Of a DNA stretch of 35,756 nucleotides, positions 23,868 through 30,286 are shown in pieces (the first letter of the stretch is position 1; each line of letters opens with the position of its first letter). The stretch comes from Planctomycetota bacterium (GTDB lineage: Bacteria > Planctomycetota > UBA1135 > GCA-002686595): contig JAQWJQ010000019.1 of assembly GCA_029248265.1 (NCBI GenBank), positions 1 through 35,756 on the forward strand. Direction: 5' to 3'. Both the position numbers and the translations under genes were made by a program. The notes beneath the pieces were generated by a model. The model searched no databases. It was not told where the DNA came from and saw only the letters and a list, made by a program, of their open reading frames with translations.

Positions 23868-23873
23868 GGGGAG

Positions 23874-23879
23874 ACTCTA
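23874..23879 (-). promoter_or_regulatory. Putative -10 (TAGAGT) for a leaderless methyltransferase mRNA
   Basis: On the minus strand TAGAGT is followed by CTCCCC and the GTG start. The 6-base spacing is the same as at rpiA, gmhA and the DUF3500 gene. It sits downstream of the flgE-operon hairpin, fitting an independent promoter. Confidence 0.45.
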
Positions 23880-23900
23880 GCGACCGTGGGGGACCAGCGA

Positions 23901-23935
23901 GCGAGGGCCAGAGCGTCTATCGCTCCGGCCCTCGC
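23901..23935 (-). terminator. Hairpin ending the fliK-flgD-flgE operon
   Basis: GCGAGGGCCAGAGCG and CGCTCCGGCCCTCGC form a 15-bp stem with one mismatch around TCTAT, 40 bases after the flgE stop. No T-run follows on the minus strand. It is the only strong dyad in the 108-base gap between flgE and the methyltransferase. Confidence 0.7.
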
Positions 23936-23975
23936 CCTGAAGCTCGTCATGAGCTCGCTCGAGGTCCGATCAAGA

Positions 23976-25952
23976 TCAGATCAGGTTGACGGTCTCTGCG
24001 AGGACCTCGTCCTGGGTGGAGATCACCCGGGCGTTGGCCTGGTAGCCGCGCTGGGCCTCGATCAGGCGCACGAATTGCTCCGCGGTGTCCACGTTGGAGT
24101 TCTCCAGCGCACCGGAGATCACGGCCCCCGCGCTCCGGAGGTCGCCGACGCCGTAGCGGGCCTCGCCGGAGTTCGACGTCTCCTGGAACATGTTGTTCCC
24201 GGCGCTACGGAGCCCCTCGTCGTTCTGGAACGTCACGACGCCGAGCGACCCCAACGAGCGGGTCTGCCCGTTCGAATAGAAGCCCTCGATGTCGCCGGTG
24301 GTCGACACCGTGAGGTTCGCCAGCTCGCCGTCTCCGAACCCGTTCTGGTCGAAGACGTAGGCCGTCCCCGAGCTTCCGAACTGGGTCAAGCCGTCCACTG
24401 CTCCGTCCCCGCCGAGGTTGATGGAGACCTCCTGGAGCGGCTGTCCGGTGAACTGAAGCTGCATACGAGAGTCGACGGAGCCAAGCCCGGTCGGGGACCC
24501 GTCCGGCGCGAAGGAGATGCCCGTGATCGGGTCCGCTGCGCTGCCCTTACCGACGACTCCCTCGCTCGGGTCCAGGTCGGCGTAGAGGTTCCAGGTGAGG
24601 TCCGCCTGCCGCTCGTAGCGCATGGTCACCGAGTGAGCCACGCCAGCCGCGTCGTAGATCTCAGTCGACGTGGTGACCGTGTCAGGGCCGGTGCCGTCCG
24701 TGGTGACGGACATCGCGTAGGTGCTGAAGTCGGCACCGCCGGTGTTGCCCGGGCCGTCCGAGAGCGAGAGCAGGAGGTTCGCCTCACCTGCCGTCTGAGC
24801 CGTGGCGATCAGTCGCCCGGACCCATCCACGGACACGGCCGCGTCGGTGTAGAGGGTGTTCATGTAGCTCACCAGGTCCTCCATCGTCGTGCCGTCGTTG
24901 GCTGCGCCGAAGGTGAAGCTCCCGGAGACGGGAGCACCGTCGGTGTCTTCGCCCACAATCTGGATCTGATCACCGTCGACATACTCACTCAGGTTCGACG
25001 TGAGGTCGTTCAGGTTGGCCGCGCTCAGGTCGCTCGGGATCGGGCTCTCCGTGCCGCTCTGGAGCGTGTTGGAGAACCCGACAAGCTGCGTCAGGTCCGC
25101 CACGCCGGTGGGCGGGTTCAGGTCGATCGAGAAGGACGCGCCCTTTCGGTTGGAGGTGATCGCCAGCTGGCCCGCGCCGTTGACCGTCGCCGTGACATCC
25201 TGCAGGGCATTGATCGCCGCTGCGATGGCGCTTGACGTGACTTCACCCGTCGTCGGGTCGCTCGCCACGATGACCTGCTGCGGCACGCCGCCGTTGGCGA
25301 CGAGCTCCATCGAGACGATATCCCCGGGGGAACCACCGACCGCGGAGACGTTGTAAGAGGCGCTTGTACCTGTACTTGCGATCTCCGCAGGCGTCCCCAC
25401 CAGGAACGGCGAGTTGGCCGACAGGAGCTCCGCCAGCGGCCCGTCCACCACGGCCGAGAGGTTGCCCTTCATGGTGACGTCGGTGGTCGTCTGCGGAGGG
25501 AAGAGCGAGGCGACGTCGAGGGTGATCGCCGAGCCGGTCGGGTCCAGCACCCGCATGCCCGTGCCCTGGTCCACCAGGTTCTGCTGAGCGTCGAGGCCGA
25601 AGGTGCCCACCCGGGTGAAGCTGCGCCCGGCGCCGTCCTCGAGCGCGAAGAACCCGCCGCCTTCAAGCGCCAGGTCGAAGACGCGGCCCGTATCCGAGAG
25701 CGCACCCTGTGTGAACGTCTGGTCCACGCTCGCGAGGCCGACGCCATACCCAACCTGCATGCCGTTGATCCCGCCCATGTTGCCCTGGGGACCGCTCGCG
25801 AACCTGAAGTTGCGAGAGAAGTTGTCCGCGAACACGGCGCGGCTCTTCTTGTAGCCGGGGGTGTTCTGGTTGGCGAGGTTGTTACCGATGACGTCGATCC
25901 ACTGCTGGTGGGATCGCATCCCCGAGAGGGCTGAATAGAAGGATGAAGGCAT
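23976..25952 (-). CDS. flgE: Flagellar hook protein FlgE (enlarged)
   Basis: 658 residues against about 400 in enterics. It forms the flexible hook. N-terminus MPSSFYSALSGMRSHQQWIDVIGNNLANQNTPGYKKSRAVF and C-terminus ENSNVDTAEQFVRLIEAQRGYQANARVISTQDEVLAETVNLI are the conserved coiled-coil ends. LEGGGFFALEDGAGRSFTRVGTFGLD is the D1 core shared with FlgF/FlgG. The FlgE-specific domain near the C-terminal half contains STEIYDAAGVAHSVTMRYERQADLTWNLY. About 250 extra residues form beta-rich outer domains with low conservation. It follows flgD by 63 bases and ends the first flagellar operon. No ribosome site is evident. Confidence 0.95.
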   Translation of the reverse strand: MPSSFYSALSGMRSHQQWIDVIGNNLANQNTPGYKKSRAVFADNFSRNFRFASGPQGNMGGINGMQVGYGVGLASVDQTFTQGALSDTGRVFDLALEGGGFFALEDGAGRSFTRVGTFGLDAQQNLVDQGTGMRVLDPTGSAITLDVASLFPPQTTTDVTMKGNLSAVVDGPLAELLSANSPFLVGTPAEIASTGTSASYNVSAVGGSPGDIVSMELVANGGVPQQVIVASDPTTGEVTSSAIAAAINALQDVTATVNGAGQLAITSNRKGASFSIDLNPPTGVADLTQLVGFSNTLQSGTESPIPSDLSAANLNDLTSNLSEYVDGDQIQIVGEDTDGAPVSGSFTFGAANDGTTMEDLVSYMNTLYTDAAVSVDGSGRLIATAQTAGEANLLLSLSDGPGNTGGADFSTYAMSVTTDGTGPDTVTTSTEIYDAAGVAHSVTMRYERQADLTWNLYADLDPSEGVVGKGSAADPITGISFAPDGSPTGLGSVDSRMQLQFTGQPLQEVSINLGGDGAVDGLTQFGSSGTAYVFDQNGFGDGELANLTVSTTGDIEGFYSNGQTRSLGSLGVVTFQNDEGLRSAGNNMFQETSNSGEARYGVGDLRSAGAVISGALENSNVDTAEQFVRLIEAQRGYQANARVISTQDEVLAETVNLI

Positions 25953-26015
25953 AGGAGTACGGTGGGCTCAGGTGGTGGATTCGAAGGGAGAGGGACAGTC
26001 GCGGCTCGTCAGGGG

Positions 26016-26510
26016 TCAGAGGGACTCGCCGGAGCCCTCGCCCTCGCCCTCTTCATCACCGACGATCTCGTCGCCGTCTCCCGCCTCGCCGAGCACCTCG
26101 ACGACACGGTTGAGGGGCACGTCGACGCCGTCGATGCCGAGGAAGATCTCGCCGTCCTGGACCCGCGCAGAGTCCACCGAGCCCTCCACCTGCTGGCCGG
26201 AGGTCGGGTCGAGGTAGCCCACGCGCTGGCCCACGAGGCCGCTGGCGCCGGTGAGCTGGTCCATCAAGGCGTTGCCCTGCTGGAGGCGGGCCAGGCCCAC
26301 GAGGTTCTCGTTCACCAGCTCCATCTGCTCCAGCGACGAGAACTGCGCCAGCTGGGCGGAGAGCTCCTCGTTGGACTGGGGCGACATGGGGTCCTGGTTC
26401 TGGAGCTGGGTGACCAGAAGCTGCGTGAACGCGTTCTTGTCGAGCTGCTGGCTGGCCGTCGCGTTGGAGAAGCTCCGCTGCGCGTCCTGGATTCCGATTC
26501 CGTCAATCAT
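26016..26510 (-). CDS. flgD: Flagellar hook cap (scaffold) protein FlgD
   Basis: 164 residues from ATG 26510, shorter than enteric FlgD (231). FlgD caps the growing hook and is needed for FlgE assembly. The conserved N-terminal block LDKNAFTQLLVTQLQNQDPMSPQSNEELSAQLAQFSSLEQM is unmistakable. LTGASGLVGQRVGYLD begins the Tudor-like part, and the FN3-like half appears cut short. The C-terminus is an acidic tail (GDGDEIVGDEEGEGEGSGESL). The frame is open 84 codons further upstream inside fliK, but the product there has no FlgD character. It starts 26 bases after fliK. Confidence 0.94.
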   Translation of the reverse strand: MIDGIGIQDAQRSFSNATASQQLDKNAFTQLLVTQLQNQDPMSPQSNEELSAQLAQFSSLEQMELVNENLVGLARLQQGNALMDQLTGASGLVGQRVGYLDPTSGQQVEGSVDSARVQDGEIFLGIDGVDVPLNRVVEVLGEAGDGDEIVGDEEGEGEGSGESL

Positions 26511-26536
26511 GGCTGCCTGCTGTTGTGGTTTGGGTC

Positions 26537-27700
26537 TCAGGCGGTGAGGTCCACACCGCCCTCGGCGGTGCGTGATGCGAGTGTCTTGAGGAGCGCCTCT
26601 GGTCCGGCGAGGGAGAGCCCCTCGTCGGCGTGGTGGTCCTGGCGCGCCCGCGGGTGCTGGCCACGCTCCCCCTGTTCGGAGCGGGACTGGGCGTCCGCCT
26701 CTGCGGAGCTCATGAGGCCGAGGTTGAGCTCGACGGTCTCTGCCCCGTCCCGGCTGAGCCACGCTCGAAGCTCGGGCGCGTGGGCCTCGAGGACGGCGAG
26801 CGTCTCGGCGCTCTCGGCCACGATCGATGCGTGCACAGCGCCTTGGTCCACCTTCACGTGCAACCGCAGCCTGCCGAGGTCGACCGGATTGAGGTTGATG
26901 ATCGCCTCGCGGTCACCACCCTGGATCCGGACCCTCAACTGCTCGAGGATGGCCTCCGCGCGCTGCATGGAGGACGCGGGCCTCGCGGGCGCGGCCTTGC
27001 CCGTGGGTGCGCTGGCGGCCGCCTCGACGCGGGTCCCGGCCGCGGTGGCGGCGGCGGGCGGACGAGGACCACCGGACGCCACTCCAGGGAGCGCCTGCCC
27101 CGTGGACAAGGCCCGTGCCCCCCCCGAGGTGACCGGTGCAGAGGCCGCAGCGGCCCCTGTGGACAGCGTCATGTCGCCCGTCGGCGGGGGCGGCTGGATC
27201 CCGAAGGTGGGTCCATAGGGGGCCTCCGTCACGTCCTCAGGCTCGATGGTCGCCCCGTGGCCGTCCCCGATCTCGTTGGTCTCCTGACCAGAGAGCGGCC
27301 CTCTCTGACGTCCGGACGACGCCTGCTGGCGGTCACGGAACTCCACGCTGCGGCGGTCCGAGCCCGATTGTTCGCTCGCCCGCCGGGCCTCGCGCCGAGC
27401 GTCACTGCGCCGGTCGCCCTGGACGGCGCCTTCGCGGCGGCGGGCGTCCTGCGCGGAGTCCGTCCGCCCGTCGCCGAGACTCGCCGCCACCTTGTCCTGC
27501 GCCTCCAGAAGAGAGGCGCGGGTGGCCGCCGTCCCTGCGGACGACTTCAGCTCGAGGTACTCAGAGAACCTCCCCACGGCGGGCGATCCGCCTGGGTGGC
27601 CCGCTCCAGGGGTGGTGAACGTGGGCGGCCGCTCCGTGCCGAACAATCGCCCGTCCATTTCCATGGAACGGAGGCTCGAATGGGACTTCAAGAACTCCAT
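26537..27700 (-). CDS. fliK: Flagellar hook-length control protein FliK
   Basis: 387 residues from the first ATG (27700); ATGs at codons 13 and 15 are alternatives. The C-terminal domain, AEAILEQLRVRIQGGDREAIINLNPVDLGRLRLHVKVDQGAVHASIVAESAETLAVLEAHAPELRAWLSRDG, is the FliK/FlhB-interacting domain (usual L.P..LG.v.v). The N-terminal 270 residues are low-complexity (Arg/Asp/Ala/Pro rich), as expected of a secreted molecular ruler. The order fliK-flgD-flgE is the classic hook-assembly trio. The first ATG is two bases after the predicted sigma-54 transcription start, so it would be translated from a leaderless mRNA; if that is wrong, the codon-13 ATG gives a leader near 38 bases. Confidence 0.9.
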   Translation of the reverse strand: MEFLKSHSSLRSMEMDGRLFGTERPPTFTTPGAGHPGGSPAVGRFSEYLELKSSAGTAATRASLLEAQDKVAASLGDGRTDSAQDARRREGAVQGDRRSDARREARRASEQSGSDRRSVEFRDRQQASSGRQRGPLSGQETNEIGDGHGATIEPEDVTEAPYGPTFGIQPPPPTGDMTLSTGAAAASAPVTSGGARALSTGQALPGVASGGPRPPAAATAAGTRVEAAASAPTGKAAPARPASSMQRAEAILEQLRVRIQGGDREAIINLNPVDLGRLRLHVKVDQGAVHASIVAESAETLAVLEAHAPELRAWLSRDGAETVELNLGLMSSAEADAQSRSEQGERGQHPRARQDHHADEGLSLAGPEALLKTLASRTAEGGVDLTA

Positions 27701-27712
27701 CGGCGGCCATGG

Positions 27713-27729
27713 AGCAACGGCCGTGCCAA
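27713..27729 (-). promoter_or_regulatory. Sigma-54 promoter of the fliK-flgD-flgE operon
   Basis: On the minus strand TTGGCACG-GCCG-TTGCT is an essentially perfect sigma-54 site. The GG (27727-27726) and GC (27715-27714) are 12 bases apart, as required. Transcription is predicted near 27702, just before the fliK ATG. Activator-like palindromes lie at 27773-27804. Confidence 0.92.
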
Positions 27730-27772
27730 GCGCCCCATCGCGCCGTGGACGCGGATCGCCTCCGGTTCAGGT

Positions 27773-27804
27773 GGAAGACCTTTCCCAGGGCGGAAAGACC
27801 TTAC
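27773..27804. repeat. Paired palindromic sites upstream of fliK (candidate activator enhancer)
   Basis: Proximal core GGAAGACCTTTCC (27773-27785; on the minus strand GGAAAG-GT-CTTCC) and distal core GGAAAGACCTTAC (27792-27804) share the motif found upstream of flgF. Centres are 77 and 96 bp before the predicted sigma-54 start. The distal copy overlaps the rpiA stop codon and, with its flank (GCGGAAAGA-C-CTTACG), closely resembles the flgF sites. The sequence can also fold as a 9-bp hairpin (27777-27800) right after rpiA, but it has no T-run. Confidence 0.55.
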
Positions 27805-28487
27805 GTCCCTTTGTTCCGCAGGTCGGCCGACCCGTCGTCGTATCCGACCACGAGGGTGCGCGCGAGGTTGATGAAGAGGCCCGACTCCACGACCCCAGGG
27901 ATCGCGTCGAGGGCCAGCTCCAGCCCCGGGGCGTCAGGGATGCCGCCGTCGAAGTGCACGTCGAGGATCTCATTGCCGTTGTCCGTGAGGTACGGCGCTC
28001 CGTCCGCGTCCCGCAGCGCTGGAGCGCCGCCCAGCGCTCGGATCCCCCGCTCGACCGCGGCGCGGGCAAAGGGGACGACCTCCACGGGGAGGTCGAAGGT
28101 GGTCCCCAAGCGATCGACCACCTTGGTCGGGCCGACAACGACCACCATGTGCTCCGTGGCCGCCGCCACGACCTTCTCACGGAGCAGCGCGCCGCCCCCC
28201 CCCTTGATCATGGCGTAGGCCCCGTCGATCTCGTCCGCGCCGTCAATGGTGACGTCAAAGCGCTCGATCTCGTCGAGGGTCGCCAGCGGGATGCCGAACT
28301 CGCGAGCCTTGATCTCGGTGTCCACCGAGGTGGGGACGCCGCGGATCACGAGGCCCTCGTCGCGGATCCGCTCCCCGAGCCGTTCGAGCGCGAAGAACAC
28401 CGTCGATCCGGTCCCCAGCCCAACGTCCTGTCCGGTCTCCACCACATCTGCTGCGCGGCGACCCGCGGCTCTCTTGGAAGCGCTCAT
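27801..28487 (-). CDS. rpiA: Ribose-5-phosphate isomerase A
   Basis: 228 residues, normal for RpiA. It interconverts ribose 5-phosphate and ribulose 5-phosphate in the pentose phosphate pathway. GLGTGSTVFFALERL is the phosphate-binding loop, DVTIDGADEID holds the catalytic Asp residues, KGGGGALLREKVVA the conserved Lys/Glu, and GNEILDVHF is another family block. The ATG at 28487 has TAAGTT exactly six bases upstream and no ribosome site. It diverges from the sulfatase gene across a 97-base gap. Its stop codon is embedded in a palindrome of the fliK enhancer-like pair. It is metabolically linked to gmhA's sedoheptulose 7-phosphate only in the broad sense of the same pathway. Confidence 0.97.
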   Translation of the reverse strand: MSASKRAAGRRAADVVETGQDVGLGTGSTVFFALERLGERIRDEGLVIRGVPTSVDTEIKAREFGIPLATLDEIERFDVTIDGADEIDGAYAMIKGGGGALLREKVVAAATEHMVVVVGPTKVVDRLGTTFDLPVEVVPFARAAVERGIRALGGAPALRDADGAPYLTDNGNEILDVHFDGGIPDAPGLELALDAIPGVVESGLFINLARTLVVGYDDGSADLRNKGT

Positions 28488-28493
28488 GGGGCC

Positions 28494-28499
28494 AACTTA
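28494..28499 (-). promoter_or_regulatory. Putative -10 (TAAGTT) for a leaderless rpiA mRNA
   Basis: On the minus strand TAAGTT-GGCCCC-ATG places a -10-like element six bases before the start codon. It is among the few AT-rich hexamers in this intergenic region, which supports its use as the rpiA promoter. Confidence 0.5.
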
Positions 28500-28502
28500 G
28501 CG

Positions 28503-28544
28503 CCCCGGGCAGCCGGCTGCGATCATGGGGCGGCCTGCCCGGGG
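28503..28544. repeat. Inverted repeat between divergent rpiA and sulfatase
   Basis: Perfect 10-bp arms CCCCGGGCAG (28503-28512) and CTGCCCGGGG (28535-28544) are separated by 22 bases, so arm centres are 32 bp apart, near three helical turns. It lies between the rpiA -10 and the sulfatase -35. This is a sensible place for a regulator binding two faces-aligned half sites, or for a hairpin; neither is shown. Confidence 0.5.
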
Positions 28545-28547
28545 TAC

Positions 28548-28577
28548 TTGGACGACTTCCACGGATCCCTGTAGGGT
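28548..28577 (+). promoter_or_regulatory. Putative sigma-70 promoter of the sulfatase gene
   Basis: TTGGAC (28548-28553) and TAGGGT (28572-28577) are separated by 18 bases. The ATG follows 7 bases after the -10, so the mRNA would again be leaderless or nearly so. Confidence 0.45.
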
Positions 28578-28584
28578 CAGGCCC

Positions 28585-30177
28585 ATGCTCCCCTCCTCGC
28601 GACCGCGCCTCCTCACCTCCCTCACGACGCTCCTGGCCTGCGCTGCAGCCACCACGACAGCAGCCACCGCCGCGCCGACCCAGGAAGACGGCCCCAAAGG
28701 GAGCCGTCCGAACATCCTGTTCATCTTCAGCGACGATCACGCCACCGACGCCATTGGCGCCTACGGCGGACGGCTGGCGGAGGTGGACCCCACACCCCGC
28801 ATCGACCAGCTGGCGAGCGAGGGCATGGTCTTCCGCCGCTCGTTCTGCACCAACTCCATCTGTGGACCGAGCCGAGCCGTGATCTTGACCGGCAAGCACA
28901 GCCACGTGAACGGGTTCCAGCAGAACGGGAACCGCTTCGACGGGGGCCAACCGACCTTCCCGAAGATGCTGAAGAAGGCGGGCTACACCACGGCCATGAT
29001 TGGCAAGTGGCACCTGGGGAGCGACCCCCAGGGCTTCGACTACTGGGACGTACTCCCCGGTCAGGGCGCCTACTACAACCCGCGCCTCAAGCGCGCCGAG
29101 GGCCCCCGCGTGGTGGAGGGGCACTGCACGGATATCGTCACCGACCTCGCCCTTGAGTGGCTCGAAGGGAACAAGGACAGCGATCAACCCTGGCTGCTCA
29201 TGTGCCAGCACAAGGCGCCCCACCGCACGTGGATGCCCGCCGCACGACACCTGGACCTGTACGCGGACAGTGACCTCCCGGTCCCCGACACCCTGTTCGA
29301 CCAGCACGCGGACAACTCGAGCGCCGCGGCCCGCTCCGAGATGACCATCGCGGAGCACATGTACCTCTTCTACGACCTGTTCGTGCCGCCGGTGGAGGGC
29401 GCGGATCCGAAGAAGGGCGGCTCGCTGGACGCCTCGGGTCAACGCAACATCGACCGCATGACGCCGGAGCAGCGCGCGCTCTGGGACGCCGCCTACGGAC
29501 CCCGCAACGCCGCCTTCCGCGCGGCCGACCTCGAGGGCGAGGACCTGGTCCGGTGGAAGTACCAGCGCTACGTGAAGAACTACCTGCGCTGTGTGCGCGG
29601 CGTCGATGAGAGCGTCGGTCGCCTCGTGGACTGGCTCGCGGCCAACGGCCTCGACGAGAACACCATCGTCATCTACTCCTCCGACCAGGGCTTCTACCTG
29701 GGCGACCACGGCTGGTACGACAAGCGCTGGATGTACGAGGAGTCCCTCGAGATGCCCTTCATCATCCGCTGGCCAGGCGTGGTCCCGGCCGGGGGCGCGT
29801 CGGACGCCCTGATCCAGAACCTCGACTACGCCCCCACCTTCCTCGAGGCCGCAGGCGCCGAGGTCCCCGCCGACATGCAGGGGCGCTCCCTGCTCCCCGT
29901 GCTCGGCGGTGACACGCCGGACGACTGGCGCGACGCGATCTACTACCGCTACTTCGAGTTCCCGGGCCCGCACCAGGTCGCCAAGCACTACGGCATCCGC
30001 ACGGACCGCTACAAGCTCATGTACTTCCACGACCTGGACCAGTGGGAGTTCTATGACCTCCAGGAAGACCCCGACGAGCTCACGAACGTGTTCGGGGCCC
30101 CGGAGCACACCGCGCGCATCGCCCGCCTGGCCACGCGGCTTGGCGAGATGAAGGCCGAGGCCCTTGACGCCGATTGA
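28585..30177 (+). CDS. Secreted formylglycine-dependent sulfatase
   Basis: 530 residues from ATG 28585. A signal peptide (LLTSLTTLLACAAATTTAATA) predicts export. Sulfatase features in order: RPNILFIFSDDH with metal-binding D50-D51; C93-G-P-S-R97, the CxPSR motif whose Cys is converted to formylglycine by a maturation enzyme not in this window; KWHLGS with the active-site Lys and His; and SSDQGFYLGDHGWYDKRWMYEESLEMPFIIRWPG, the C-terminal metal/substrate block. The C-terminal subdomain ends with the usual HDLDQWEFYDLQEDPDELTN. Such enzymes remove sulfate esters from algal or host glycans, and expanded sets are characteristic of Planctomycetota and Bacteroidota. Specificity cannot be read here. 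The open frame starts 20 codons earlier, but that start lies before the promoter. Confidence 0.95.
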   Translation: MLPSSRPRLLTSLTTLLACAAATTTAATAAPTQEDGPKGSRPNILFIFSDDHATDAIGAYGGRLAEVDPTPRIDQLASEGMVFRRSFCTNSICGPSRAVILTGKHSHVNGFQQNGNRFDGGQPTFPKMLKKAGYTTAMIGKWHLGSDPQGFDYWDVLPGQGAYYNPRLKRAEGPRVVEGHCTDIVTDLALEWLEGNKDSDQPWLLMCQHKAPHRTWMPAARHLDLYADSDLPVPDTLFDQHADNSSAAARSEMTIAEHMYLFYDLFVPPVEGADPKKGGSLDASGQRNIDRMTPEQRALWDAAYGPRNAAFRAADLEGEDLVRWKYQRYVKNYLRCVRGVDESVGRLVDWLAANGLDENTIVIYSSDQGFYLGDHGWYDKRWMYEESLEMPFIIRWPGVVPAGGASDALIQNLDYAPTFLEAAGAEVPADMQGRSLLPVLGGDTPDDWRDAIYYRYFEFPGPHQVAKHYGIRTDRYKLMYFHDLDQWEFYDLQEDPDELTNVFGAPEHTARIARLATRLGEMKAEALDAD

Positions 30178-30286
30178 CCCCTGGGCGCGGCCCCCGGTCG
30201 CGCCCGGTCCGAGGCTCTCCCAGGTTGAGGACTCCCAGACACAAGGCTTCAGGGTCCCTGCCCCTTCAGCCGAGAGGGTGAGATGT

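Noticed and set aside
27777-27800. Hairpin right after rpiA as its terminator
   Set aside because: The 9-bp stem includes two wobble pairs and no T-run. The sequence is better explained as paired activator sites matching those upstream of flgF, though both uses could coexist.
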